64,000 bases of DNA, taken from the NCBI GenBank assembly GCA_021813445.1, contig JAKAKP010000043.1, positions 1-64,000 on the forward strand. Reading direction: 5' to 3'. The stretch comes from Deltaproteobacteria bacterium. Lineage in GTDB: Bacteria; Desulfobacterota; Desulfobaccia; Desulfobaccales; 0-14-0-80-60-11. Positions 53,401-62,654 of this stretch are shown one piece after another (the first letter of the stretch is position 1; every line of letters starts with the position of its first letter). The notes below the pieces were generated by a model. That model worked only from the letters and a program-made list of their open reading frames with translations, ran no database searches and was not told the origin of the DNA. The translations under genes were made by a program, and so were the position numbers.

Positions 53401-53640
53401 TAGCTGTCAGCTATCAGTTGCCAGCTATCAGCCCAAAAAACCAAGGCCTTCTCTATTTTTGGCTGAAAGCTGAAAGCTCTTTTTCCCTACCGCGGATTTG
53501 CGAATGCAGAATTTCTTCCTCCCTCCCCCTTTGAGGGGGGAGGGTCGGGGTGGGGGTGGCGTCTTTAGGGCGCCTACTTGCCCAAATCGCCCCCTCCCCC
53601 CAACCTCCTCCCACAAGGGGAGGGGGAGTTAGTGCCAATA
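53401..53640. repeat. Intergenic simple-repeat and REP-like hairpins
   Basis: AGCTATCAG- and AGCTGAAAGC-type units (53401-53480) are followed by a GC-rich palindrome (CCCTCCCCCTTTGAGGGGGG, about 53521-53540) and a related stem near 53610-53630 (CCTCCCACAAGGGGAGG). There is no reading frame that stands up. It lies between hpt and the Ppx/GppA-like gene. Confidence 0.6.
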
Positions 53641-53690
53641 ATTTTTTAAGGATTCCTGGAAGCAGAATCAGGCCTATTCTTGAATTATTC

Positions 53691-54215
53691 CTAAATATTT
53701 AGCAGCTCATACACCTCCGGCCAGGTGCGGTTCTTTTCACCGCAGTCCAGGCCGTAGCCCACCAGGAAGCCTTTGGCTACGGGAAAGCCCACGTAGTCCA
53801 GGGGGACTTCCACCTGCCGCCGTTCCTTCTTGTCGATGAGGCAGCAGATTTTCAGCGACCGGGGTTGGTGGGCCAGGAGATGTTGGCGCAAAAAATCCAG
53901 GGTCAGGCCCAGGTCAACGATGTCTTCCACGATCAACACGTCCCGGCCCTGCAGGACTTCTTCCACGTCCTTGGTGACCTTGATTTCCCCGGAAGAGGTG
54001 GTGCCGGCGCCGTAGCTCTTGACCCGGACAAAATCCACCTCCACCGGGAAGGGCAGGGCCCTGACCAGATCGGCCAGAAAAATGAAAGCGCCCTTGAGGA
54101 CGCCCACCATCACCAGGTCCCGGCCCTCGTAATCCTTACTGATCTGGGTCGCCAATTCCTTAACCCGCCGGGCGATGTCTGCCCGGGAGATGAGACAACG
54201 TTTCTCTGCCGGCAT
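53691..54215 (-). CDS. hpt: Hypoxanthine phosphoribosyltransferase
   Basis: A 174-residue type I phosphoribosyltransferase that salvages hypoxanthine and guanine. It has the LVMVGVLKGAFIFLADLVRA loop, the VKSYGAGTTSSGEIKV segment and the PRPP motif VLIVEDIVDLGLTL, where the usual D-T-G-x-T is D-L-G-L-T. C-terminal VGYGLDCGEKNR completes the fold. The gene is 18 bases after ugd. With guaB two genes further on, purine salvage and synthesis genes are grouped here. Confidence 0.94.
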   Translation of the reverse strand: MPAEKRCLISRADIARRVKELATQISKDYEGRDLVMVGVLKGAFIFLADLVRALPFPVEVDFVRVKSYGAGTTSSGEIKVTKDVEEVLQGRDVLIVEDIVDLGLTLDFLRQHLLAHQPRSLKICCLIDKKERRQVEVPLDYVGFPVAKGFLVGYGLDCGEKNRTWPEVYELLNI

Positions 54216-54233
54216 GATATCTCCTTTGAGGAG

Positions 54234-55559
54234 CTAAATTTTCTTCCCTACATAAAAATACTCAAATCCCAGTCTTGCCATTTTCCCGGGTTTGTATAGG
54301 TTGCGGCCATCAAAAATTACCGGGGACTTCATCAGGGATTTCATCCGTTCAAAGTCCGGCTCCCGGAAGCGGGCCCATTCGGTGCAGATGATCAGGGCGT
54401 CCACCTCCTCCAAAGCCCCGTAACTGGAATTGACAAAGGCAATGGCCGGGTTATCCCCGAAGTGCTGTCCGGCCGCGGCCATGGCTTCCGGATCGTAGGC
54501 CCGGACTTTCGCCCCCTCGGCCAACAGGTGGGAAATAATGGTCAAGGCTGGGGCTTCCCGGATGTCATCCGTCTGGGGCTTGAAGGACAGGCCCCAAATG
54601 GCGAAGCACCGGCCTTTCAAGTCCCCCAGGAATGCTTGCCGGATTTGCTTCAGGAAGATTTGCCGCTGGTCCAGGTTGATGGCTTCCGCGGACTCCAACA
54701 GCCGGGGGCGGTAATTATAGGAGTTGGCGGTGTGAATGAGGGCCTGCATATCCTTGGGGAAGCAGGAGCCGCCGTAGCCCAAGCCGGGAAAGAGAAAGAG
54801 GTTGCCGATGCGGGAGTCGGAGCCGATACCCTGGCGGAGCATGGCGATGTCGGCCCCGGTGCGGGCGCAGATGTTGGCCAGCTCGTTGATAAAAGAAATT
54901 TTGGTGGCCAGGAAGGCATTGGCCGCATACTTGGTCAATTCCGCCGACACCACATCCATGACGATGATGGGGTGATGGGTGCGTACAAAGGGGCCATAGA
55001 GCTCCTTCATCAACTCCGCCACCCGGGGGTCGTCGCAGCCCACCACGATCCGGTCCGGCTTCATGAAGTCATCCAGCGCGGTGCCTTCCTTGAGGAACTC
55101 GGGGTTGGACACCACGTCGAATTCCAGTTTTTCCCCCCTTTTTTGCAGTTCCTCCTCCATGACCCGGCGCACTTTGGCCGCGGTGCCCACGGGCACCGTG
55201 GATTTCTCCACGATGACCTTGTAGTCGTTCATCAGCTTGCCGATGTTCCGGGCTACGTCCAACACCATGGACAAATCCGCGGAGCCGTCCCGGTCCTGGG
55301 GGGTGCCCACGGCAATAAAAATGATGACGCTGTCTTGCACCGCCGCAGCCAGATCGGTGGTGAAACTCAGACGGTTCTCCTGGCTATTGCGCTTGATAAA
55401 ATCTTCCAATCCCGGCTCATAGATGGGGATGCGGCCAGCCTTCAGGGTTTCGATTTTTTTGGGGTCAGCATCCATGCAAATAACTTCGTTGCCCATTTCG
55501 GCAAAGCAGGCTGCGGTCACCAGACCCACATAACCCGCGCCGATGATTGCCAGTTTCAT
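54234..55559 (-). CDS. ugd: UDP-glucose 6-dehydrogenase
   Basis: A 441-residue enzyme that oxidises UDP-glucose twice to UDP-glucuronate with NAD. The N-terminal Rossmann domain reads IGAGYVGLVTAACFAEMGN. The dimer-core helix LTKYAANAFLATKISFINEL, the catalytic cysteine in GYGGSCFPKDMQALI and the C-terminal NAD-sugar domain FAIWGLSFKPQTDDIREAPA follow. It provides an acid sugar for surface polymers. Followed by hpt on the same strand. Confidence 0.95.
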   Translation of the reverse strand: MKLAIIGAGYVGLVTAACFAEMGNEVICMDADPKKIETLKAGRIPIYEPGLEDFIKRNSQENRLSFTTDLAAAVQDSVIIFIAVGTPQDRDGSADLSMVLDVARNIGKLMNDYKVIVEKSTVPVGTAAKVRRVMEEELQKRGEKLEFDVVSNPEFLKEGTALDDFMKPDRIVVGCDDPRVAELMKELYGPFVRTHHPIIVMDVVSAELTKYAANAFLATKISFINELANICARTGADIAMLRQGIGSDSRIGNLFLFPGLGYGGSCFPKDMQALIHTANSYNYRPRLLESAEAINLDQRQIFLKQIRQAFLGDLKGRCFAIWGLSFKPQTDDIREAPALTIISHLLAEGAKVRAYDPEAMAAAGQHFGDNPAIAFVNSSYGALEEVDALIICTEWARFREPDFERMKSLMKSPVIFDGRNLYKPGKMARLGFEYFYVGKKI

Positions 55560-55666
55560 AAAATCCCGCTCCTATAATCTCATTCCTCTGGTCCCGGAGG
55601 CCACCAGGCAATCGGGACCAGCAGTAAGGCAATATAACAATTTTTTTAGCTCGGGTGAAGTCTACC

Positions 55667-57847
55667 TTACTTCTTATCCGGGCGAAAGACGCTGTCCCAA
55701 TCCGGCGGTGGCGGGGTTTCCTGGAATTTTTGGCAGAGGTCCCGGAACATCTGGGAAGGGGGGTCTTCCGGGAGGTGTTCCAGCGCCGCGGAGAAGGCCG
55801 ATATCGCCTGGGCAAAGGCCTTTTCCCGGAAGAGGTTGAGGCCCTTTGCGAACTCGCGGCGGGCCGCGATTTGGGCGGGGGAGAGTTCCCCCTTCAAGGC
55901 CATTACTTCATAGACGGTCACCGGCGTGGCCCGGCCTTTGACGGCCACCCAGTCCAGTTCCCGGAATTCTATCTGATCGCCGCACTCGCTCACGGTGGCT
56001 TCGCTGGCCATGATGGTGGTGGAGTAGAATTTGTTCAGGCCCTCCAGCCGGGAGGCCAGATTGACGGTGTCGCCGATGACCGTGTAGTCGAAACGCTTCT
56101 GGGAGCCCAGATTGCCGACGATGGCTTCGCCGGTATTGAGGCCGATGCGGAGACTAAGGAGGGGCAATTTCTTTTCGGCAAAAAACCGGTTCAGGTCTTT
56201 AAGCGCCGCGACTTGGCGCAACGCGGCCCGGCAGGCCAGCACTGCCTGATTCTCCTGGTCCAGGGGCGCCCCCCAAAGAGCCATGATGGCGTCGCCCTCA
56301 AATTTGTCCACTGTGCCCTCTTCCTCCAGGATGATGTCCGTCATCCGGGAGAGATAGTCGTTTAAGAGACTCACCACGGTTTCCGGGTCCAATTTCTCCG
56401 ACAGGGTGGTAAACCCGGCCAGGTCCGAGAAGAACAGGGTGACCCGGCGGCGTTCCCCTCCCAGCTTCAGTTTTTCCGGATGTTGCAGGAGATGTTTGAT
56501 CACCACTTCCGACATGTATTGGCCGAACATGCCCCGGATCACCTGTTTCTGCCGGCCCTCGGTGGCGTAACTGTAGATCGCGGCCAGGGCGAAGCTGAGA
56601 TTCAGGGCCAGGTCCGTTAACAGGGGATCGCCGTACCAACTGTACGCAAAGGCCAAAACACAGACTCCCAGGTGCAAGGCGTTAAAGAGGACCAGGGCGC
56701 CCAGGTTGACCACCAGGCCGGACATGCCGGATAAGAAGAGGACCGTCAGAACCATGGCCGTCACCAGGACCAGGGTCCAGGCCCACTGGAGCCACGGCGG
56801 CACGGTCCGCAAGAAATCGCCTTGGATCAGGTTGTCCAGGAGGGTGGCGTGGACTTCCACCCCGGGGTAGACCGAGCTCACCGGGCTGGCCTTGAGGTCA
56901 TACAGACCCGGGGCCGTGAGGCCCACGAAGACCCACTTGCCGGCCAGGGCCTTCAGTGGCACCAGGGGCGGGAGATTATGCTGGCAGCGGTACTCCGATT
57001 GAATCAGGTTGGCCGCGGAGTAACGCTCGTGGCTGCGGCCGGGCTGATCGCTTTGGCTGGAGCGCCGGTACTTAAGCAAAAACTGTCCCTGGGCGTCCAG
57101 GGGAATTCGCTCCTGGCCCCGCACCAACGCCCCATCCTGGAAGCGCCAGGGGGGGCCGGGCTGCAAGGCCTGGTAGGCGGCAAAGCCCAGAATGGGCAGG
57201 AGGCGGCCTTGAAATGGCGCCACCAGGGGCACCCGGCGATAGATGCCGTCGACATCCGGCCGGCACTCCACATTCCCCAGGGTCCGGGCCGCGTCCACCA
57301 GTGGGGGAATCGGGGCCAGCAGGGACCGGTAGTGGAGGAGATCTTTGGGGGGAGAGCCGCCAATGGCCAGCGCGGCTTTCTTCAGAACCTCTGGGGTCTG
57401 GGGGGACGAAGGCTTGTCTTCCCGGGAGAGGAAGAAGGGAAAAATCACATTCCTGGCGGCGCCGGCGGCCGCGGCCAAGATCTGATCATCATCCGGGCCG
57501 TAAGAGGAGCCCTCGGTATAGAGAATGTCGAAAATCACCGCCTTGGCGCCGCTGCGGTGGCAAAACTGGATCAACGGCGCATAGAGCTGCCGGGGCCAGG
57601 GCCAGGTGACCTTCTGGGTCTTAAAAAAATCCAGGTCTGGTTGGTCCACGGTCACCACCACCACCTGGGGGGTGGCTTTGGGCAGGGGTGCGTGGCGGAA
57701 CAGCAGATCCAGGGTCTTGAGGCGATAAGAGGTCAGGGCACCTGAGAAATCCAGACCCAGGACCACAAGCATGGAGGCCAGAATGAGGACAACCCCAGCC
57801 TTGATTTTGATGTTGGTGGTGTAAGCTGCGAAGGTAGCCATGGGCAA
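55667..57847 (-). CDS. CHASE2-domain adenylate cyclase
   Basis: A 726-residue membrane protein. One N-terminal helix, a periplasmic CHASE2 sensor (about 40-330) with AKAVIFDILYTE and WVFVGLTAPGLYDLKASPVS, three membrane helices (about 345-415), a class III cyclase domain (about 465-640) and a C-terminal helical tail follow in order. In the cyclase, metal ligands lie in FSDLAGFTTLSE and FEGDAIMALWG, and the purine-selecting Lys (VDKFEGD) and Asp (FDYTVIGDTVNLA) point to ATP rather than GTP. It would make cAMP in response to an unknown external signal. Confidence 0.92.
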   Translation of the reverse strand: MPMATFAAYTTNIKIKAGVVLILASMLVVLGLDFSGALTSYRLKTLDLLFRHAPLPKATPQVVVVTVDQPDLDFFKTQKVTWPWPRQLYAPLIQFCHRSGAKAVIFDILYTEGSSYGPDDDQILAAAAGAARNVIFPFFLSREDKPSSPQTPEVLKKAALAIGGSPPKDLLHYRSLLAPIPPLVDAARTLGNVECRPDVDGIYRRVPLVAPFQGRLLPILGFAAYQALQPGPPWRFQDGALVRGQERIPLDAQGQFLLKYRRSSQSDQPGRSHERYSAANLIQSEYRCQHNLPPLVPLKALAGKWVFVGLTAPGLYDLKASPVSSVYPGVEVHATLLDNLIQGDFLRTVPPWLQWAWTLVLVTAMVLTVLFLSGMSGLVVNLGALVLFNALHLGVCVLAFAYSWYGDPLLTDLALNLSFALAAIYSYATEGRQKQVIRGMFGQYMSEVVIKHLLQHPEKLKLGGERRRVTLFFSDLAGFTTLSEKLDPETVVSLLNDYLSRMTDIILEEEGTVDKFEGDAIMALWGAPLDQENQAVLACRAALRQVAALKDLNRFFAEKKLPLLSLRIGLNTGEAIVGNLGSQKRFDYTVIGDTVNLASRLEGLNKFYSTTIMASEATVSECGDQIEFRELDWVAVKGRATPVTVYEVMALKGELSPAQIAARREFAKGLNLFREKAFAQAISAFSAALEHLPEDPPSQMFRDLCQKFQETPPPPDWDSVFRPDKK

Positions 57848-57972
57848 GCCGTCTGTCTGTGAAGAATACTAGAAGATGGGCAAAAGGAAAAGGCGAAAGG
57901 AGCAGGCAAAGATGGTCGCGGGCTAAAACCCCACCCATCCTGCCGCGGTTGGGTGCCCGGCGGGAATAAAGC

Positions 57973-58626
57973 TTAAAGGGGCGCTATCTTGCCATCTCGC
58001 ATCAGGAGCAGCCGGTCCGCCAGCCGTTCGGCCTGGGCCGGATCATGGGTCACCATAACGATGGTGGCCTTTCTCTCCGCCTTGATCTTTTTGATGATGC
58101 CTTCGATGATTTCGGAATTTTCCTGGTCAATGGACGCGGTGGGCTCATCCAGCAGGATAACCTCCGGTTCAATGACCATGGCCCGGGCCAGGCCCAGGCG
58201 CTTGCTCTGGCCGGTGGAGAGGTCCAGGGCCCGCTGCCGCCGTTTGGCCGCCAGCCCCACGGTCTCCAGGATGGCCCCCACCCTTTCTTCTACCTCCTTA
58301 GAGCCCATCCCCCGGATTTTCAAGCCATAGGCCACATTGTGGAAGACCGAGGTGTTGAAGACCCCCACCCCGGGCAGCAGCAGGGTTAAGCGGCGCTTCA
58401 AAGCCAGGTCGGGGGCCAGGGGCTGGCCGTCGGCCAGATAGATGACCCGGCCCCGGTCCGGGACCTCTATCAGGGCGCAGAGGCGCAGCAGGGTGGACTT
58501 GCCCGTGCCGTTGGGGCCCATGATCACATGGGTCAACCCGGCCTCAAAGGTCCAGGAGCAGCCCTGCAAGACCTCAAGGCCGTTATAGGTCTTGGAGATT
58601 TCCACCAGTTCCAGGGCTAGTCCCAT
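57973..58626 (-). CDS. tupC: Tungstate ABC transporter, ATP-binding protein
   Basis: A 217-residue ATPase with Walker A MGPNGTGKSTLLRLC, the signature LSTGQSKRLGLARAM, in which the common LSGGQ is LSTGQ, Walker B VILLDEPTASID and the switch VTHDPAQAERLADRLL. It has no C-terminal regulatory domain, as in TupC. It overlaps tupB by ten bases. The assignment to tungstate rests mainly on tupA. Confidence 0.88.
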   Translation of the reverse strand: MGLALELVEISKTYNGLEVLQGCSWTFEAGLTHVIMGPNGTGKSTLLRLCALIEVPDRGRVIYLADGQPLAPDLALKRRLTLLLPGVGVFNTSVFHNVAYGLKIRGMGSKEVEERVGAILETVGLAAKRRQRALDLSTGQSKRLGLARAMVIEPEVILLDEPTASIDQENSEIIEGIIKKIKAERKATIVMVTHDPAQAERLADRLLLMRDGKIAPL

Positions 58627-59336
58627 AAGATGACCCCCGAGGAGGTCCGGCCCAACCTCTGGATGGCCCGGAGGGCGACGTTGATCAGCAGGGAAATGGT
58701 CAACAGGATGATCCCCAGGGCAATGGCCAGGTCGAAATTGCCTTTGTCAGTTTCTAAGGCGATGGTGGTGGTGATCACCCGGGTATAACCGGCGATGTTC
58801 CCGCCCACGATAATGACCGAGCCCACTTCCGCGGTCACCCGGCCCAGGCCGGCGATGGACCCGGTGATGATCCCGTACCTGGCCTCGCGGATGACGGTCA
58901 GGGCCTCCTGGAGGGGGTTGGCCCCCAGGACCCGGGCCGCCTGCCGGATGATGGGATTCACATTAACAATGGCGGTATGGGACAAGGAAGTGACTATGGG
59001 AAAGGCGAGGATAAACTGGGCGATGATCATGGCCCCAGGGGTGTAAAGGAGGCTCAGGAAGCCCAGGGGGCCACTCCGGGAAAGTAGGAGATAGAGCACC
59101 AGGCCCACCACCACCGGCGGCAGGCCCATGCCGGTATTGATCAGGTTGAGGATCAGGCCCCTCAGGGGCAGCCGCCGCAACGCCATCAGGGCCCCCAGGG
59201 GCAGACCCAGGAGTATGGCCAGCAGCAAGGCCCCACCCGACACCTGGATGGACAGCCAGATGATCTTTAACAGTTCGGGATTCAGCGCCAGGATGAGCTT
59301 AAACGCGCTGATAAATCCCTGGAAAATGGTGTCCAT
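58617..59336 (-). CDS. tupB: Tungstate ABC transporter, permease
   Basis: A 239-residue membrane protein with about five or six helices and the MetI-type permease signature, seen as EALTVIREARYGIITGSIAG with LGRVTAEVGSVIIVGGNIAG. It pairs with TupC. The gene order is tupA, tupB, tupC on the minus strand. A palindrome-rich gap of 210 bases lies between tupA and tupB, so expression of the binding protein may differ from that of the membrane parts. Confidence 0.9.
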   Translation of the reverse strand: MDTIFQGFISAFKLILALNPELLKIIWLSIQVSGGALLLAILLGLPLGALMALRRLPLRGLILNLINTGMGLPPVVVGLVLYLLLSRSGPLGFLSLLYTPGAMIIAQFILAFPIVTSLSHTAIVNVNPIIRQAARVLGANPLQEALTVIREARYGIITGSIAGLGRVTAEVGSVIIVGGNIAGYTRVITTTIALETDKGNFDLAIALGIILLTISLLINVALRAIQRLGRTSSGVILWD

Positions 59337-59345
59337 GCTTTAAAA

Positions 59346-59547
59346 GTGAGCTGTGAGCAGTGAGCGGTAAGCAGTAAAGCAGAAAGCAATAAGAAATTTG
59401 TGGAGGCCATGGCATACGTTGTCATTCTGAGGGAGCGAAGAATCTAGATCCTTCGCTTCGCTCAGGATGACAAAGTAATTGCATATCAAGAGCCTCTGCG
59501 GGCACTCTTCTGTTGCTGCTCACTGCTCCCCGCTTACTGCTCACTTC
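59346..59547. repeat. Inverted simple repeats enclosing a REP-like palindrome
   Basis: Arms made of GTGAGCAGTGAGC-type units (59346-59382) and their complement (59511-59547) enclose a palindrome at 59421-59471 (GTCATTCTGAGGGAGCGAAG paired with CTTCGCTTCGCTCAGGATGAC, shown in part). Palindromes of this style occur in many bacterial genomes as dispersed repeats. It lies in the tupA-tupB gap and may attenuate transcription. Confidence 0.75.
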
Positions 59548-60362
59548 TACTTGGCATTGGGAATGAAGAGCTGGTTGCCGTGTTTATCCTTGAACGCGGC
59601 AATGGCCTTCTGCCCCTCCGGGGAGATGAGCCAATCCACGAACTGCATGGCCTCTTTATATTTGACCTGTTTGTGTTTGGCGGGATTGACGGCCATTACC
59701 CCGTATTGATTGAACAGGACCGGGTCCCCTTCCAGGACGATGACCATCTCCAGCTTGTCCTTATCCTTGGTGGCCAGCCAGGTGCCCCGGTCGGTCAAGG
59801 TGTAGCCCCGCTTCTCATTGGCGATGCGCTGGGTCTTTTCCATGCCCTGGCCCACTTCCAGATACCACTTCTGCCCCTTGGGGTCGATCCCCGCAGCCTT
59901 CCAAAGGGCCAACTCCTTGGTATTGGTGCCGGATTTGTCGCCCCGGGAGACAAAAGGGGCGCCTTGAGCCGCGATCTTCTTAAAGGCCTCCACCGCGGAT
60001 TTCATCCCCTTGATTTTCAGGGGGTCGTTGGCCGGGCCGATGATCACGAAGTCATTGTACATGACGTCGTGCCGATTAACGAAATAGCCTTCCTGGACCG
60101 CTTTCAACTCCTGGGCCTTGGCGTGGCACAAGAGGACGTCGGCGTCGCCCCGTTTGCCGATCTCAATGGCCGCGCCGGTGCCCACCGCCACCACGTCCAC
60201 ATGGATGCCGGTCTTTTTCTGGAAAATGGGCAGGATGTAATCAAACAAGCCGGAATTTTGGGTGCTGGTGGTGGAAGCACACTTGATCCGGGTTTCCGCG
60301 GCTGCGCTGCCCGCGGCCAAGACTACGGCCACTATCATCAAACAGGAAAGACCTCTAAGCAT
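59547..60362 (-). CDS. tupA: Tungstate-binding protein
   Basis: A 271-residue periplasmic solute-binding protein with signal peptide (MLRGLSCLMIVAVVLAAGSA, cleavage near AAAE). The TupA signature CASTTSTQNSGLFDYILPIF and the later VGTGAAIEIGKRGDADVLL and FVSRGDKSGTNTKELALW carry the oxyanion-binding Ser/Thr residues. It delivers tungstate to TupBC. The gene follows the molybdopterin enzyme by 81 bases on the same strand. Confidence 0.93.
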   Translation of the reverse strand: MLRGLSCLMIVAVVLAAGSAAAETRIKCASTTSTQNSGLFDYILPIFQKKTGIHVDVVAVGTGAAIEIGKRGDADVLLCHAKAQELKAVQEGYFVNRHDVMYNDFVIIGPANDPLKIKGMKSAVEAFKKIAAQGAPFVSRGDKSGTNTKELALWKAAGIDPKGQKWYLEVGQGMEKTQRIANEKRGYTLTDRGTWLATKDKDKLEMVIVLEGDPVLFNQYGVMAVNPAKHKQVKYKEAMQFVDWLISPEGQKAIAAFKDKHGNQLFIPNAK

Positions 60363-60443
60363 CTACCATCCTCCATTCTTCAAGGTAATATCAACCGCCA
60401 GGGCAGAAAATCCCCAGTGGCGCTGACGCGGCAGACGGTTGCC

Positions 60444-62537
60444 CTAAGCCGGGGTGACTTTGCTCACCGTGACAAAATGCTCCTGCAAGGCCATGCCGCC
60501 GCCGGCCTTATCCCACAGATCCAGCCCCCCGCCCATGAGGGCGCTGTCGGAGACACCCTTGCCTAGGGCCCGGCTCTCCACCGGCAGCAGGTGCCCGAAG
60601 CCGTGGACCATGAAGACTGCGTCCGGATGGATGAAGGTGGTCACCTTGGCCTTAATGCGTCCCCGGTGGCCGTTGCTGCGGACTTCCACCACTTCGCCGT
60701 CTTGGATCTTCAGGGCTGCAGCCTTTTCCTGGTTGATCCACAGGACGTTTTCCGGCATCTGTTCGGCTAGTAAGGGGTTATTGACGGTGTGCCCCTGGGT
60801 GTGCACCGCACAGCGCCCGAAGGTCAGGCGGAATTGCCCCGGACCCGGCGCGGCTGGGGATTCGTAGGGGAGCAGAGACGGCACCCCGGCGTTGTCCCAG
60901 CGTTCATTGATGATCTCGATTTTGCCGGAAGGGGTCTTGAAGCTCAGTTCATCCCGGCTGCGGTATTTGGGCTTATCCGCCAGGGACACCAGGCCCGAGG
61001 CCGCAAAGTCCGCCATGGCCACCCCGGTGCCCTGAAGCTGATACTCCCAGATGTCCTCGATCTTCTGGAAGGCCAGGGGGGCCAGACCCAGGCGCTGGGC
61101 CAGCCCGCAGAGGATTTCCCAATCGGCTTTGGTGTCGTGATAGGGATTAACCGCGCGCTGCCGCAGGAAAAAGTGGGGTTTGAGACCATTCTTGGCGGCC
61201 AGGATGCTTTCCCGCTCCAGGTAGGTGGACAGGGGCAAGACCACGTCCGCGTACCAGGCGGTGTCGGACCAGCTGAAGGTGACGGCCGCCAAGAAGTCCA
61301 GCTTATCAAAGATTTTTTTCAGGGCCTCCGGATCCGGGTAGGCCATGAGGGGATCATGGCGGTAGGCGATATAGGCTTTGACCGGATAGGGGTCCCCGGT
61401 CTCGATGGCCTGGAAACCCAGATGCAGCAAACCAGGGCCGCTGTCCAAATGCGGGTAACGCCAACCCACCCCATCCGCGCGCTGCTCCTTGGGTTTGGGA
61501 AAAAGGTCCGCCAATTTTTTCAGGCCCTTACGCCCGACGTCGCCCGGTTTATTGGCCAGAGGCAGCCCGCCTTTGGCGCCGATGCTGCCCAGGAGGGCAT
61601 TGATCAAATACGCGGTCCGGGACTGGTAAAAAGAGTTGCGGTAGCGGGCGTTCATCCAGCCCGGATGCCAGATGACCGCGGGTTTGGCCTTGGCCAGGTC
61701 CCGGGCGAACTCCTGGATGGCTGACGCGTCGATACCGGTTTCCGCCGCGGCCCATTCCGGGGTGTAAGGCTGCACAAAGGCTTCCAGTTGATCCAGGTCC
61801 TTGATCCACTGTCGGGCAAATTCCTGGTCATAGAGCCGGTGGGCCAGCAACTCGTGAATGACCGCCAGGTTCAAGGCATAATCGGTGCCGGGGCGGATGA
61901 GCAGGAAGCGGTCGGCTTTGCTGGCCGACAGGGAGGAGCGGATGTCGATGACGGTGAGCTTGCAGCCCCCGGCCAAACCCGCCATCAAGTCGTTGACCTC
62001 TTTGACGTTGATGGCCTCGAAGATGTTGCGGGTCTGGAGCACCACGTGCCGGGCATTTTTATAATCGTAGACCACCTCTTTCCGGCCGAACCCGAAAACG
62101 GAGAGGGCCGCATGCTGGACGTTGCGGGCGCAGGCCGAATCGTGGTTGGAATAGTTGGGGGAACCGAGCCCCCGGACAAAGGCCTGATGCAGGTCCCGGA
62201 AGGGCCCTCCCCGGTCGGAGAAGAGCACCGATTTACCCCCGTATTTCTCCATTACTTCCTTGAGGTTGGCCGCAGTGTAATCCAGGGCCTCTTCCCAGCT
62301 GACCCGGCGCCACTTGCCTTCGCCCCGGGCTCCGGCCCGGATCAGGGGATATTGGGGCCGCTCGGAATCTTCCAGGAGGGCCAGGCCCGCGCCGCCCCGG
62401 GCGCAGAGAGCCCCTTCGATCCCTGCGGCCTGGGGATTACCTTGGATCGCAGTGGCCCGGCCCCCTGCCACCTCCACTTGAATGGGGCACCGCACCGTAC
62501 ACATGCCGCAGATGCTATAGACTTTCTTGTCAGTCAT
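60444..62537 (-). CDS. Molybdopterin oxidoreductase, cytosolic PhsA/PsrA-like
   Basis: A catalytic subunit of about 697 residues. The N-terminal Fe4S4 motif is SICGMCTVRCPIQVEV with the fourth ligand in GALCARGGAG. The metal-ligand region is SNHDSACARNVQHAALSVFG, with a cysteine as the expected Mo/W ligand, and KADRFLLIRPGTD and TPSGKIEI follow. Its layout resembles thiosulfate/polysulfide reductases. Start taken at ATG 62537 behind GGAGAAGG; the frame opens 11 codons earlier. There is no Tat signal and no PhsB- or NrfD-like partner nearby, so it is cytoplasmic and of unknown substrate. With tupABC next to it, tungsten may be its metal. Confidence 0.88.
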   Translation of the reverse strand: MTDKKVYSICGMCTVRCPIQVEVAGGRATAIQGNPQAAGIEGALCARGGAGLALLEDSERPQYPLIRAGARGEGKWRRVSWEEALDYTAANLKEVMEKYGGKSVLFSDRGGPFRDLHQAFVRGLGSPNYSNHDSACARNVQHAALSVFGFGRKEVVYDYKNARHVVLQTRNIFEAINVKEVNDLMAGLAGGCKLTVIDIRSSLSASKADRFLLIRPGTDYALNLAVIHELLAHRLYDQEFARQWIKDLDQLEAFVQPYTPEWAAAETGIDASAIQEFARDLAKAKPAVIWHPGWMNARYRNSFYQSRTAYLINALLGSIGAKGGLPLANKPGDVGRKGLKKLADLFPKPKEQRADGVGWRYPHLDSGPGLLHLGFQAIETGDPYPVKAYIAYRHDPLMAYPDPEALKKIFDKLDFLAAVTFSWSDTAWYADVVLPLSTYLERESILAAKNGLKPHFFLRQRAVNPYHDTKADWEILCGLAQRLGLAPLAFQKIEDIWEYQLQGTGVAMADFAASGLVSLADKPKYRSRDELSFKTPSGKIEIINERWDNAGVPSLLPYESPAAPGPGQFRLTFGRCAVHTQGHTVNNPLLAEQMPENVLWINQEKAAALKIQDGEVVEVRSNGHRGRIKAKVTTFIHPDAVFMVHGFGHLLPVESRALGKGVSDSALMGGGLDLWDKAGGGMALQEHFVTVSKVTPA

Positions 62538-62654
62538 TTCCTTCTCCGTAGAAATAGTTTCGACCTGCAAGGCAGGCCGGCCCGGCGGTATTCCTTTATC
62601 AAGATAGCGATCATTAAGGTATTCTTGTAAAGAATATCGTCAAGGGCAGGGGAA

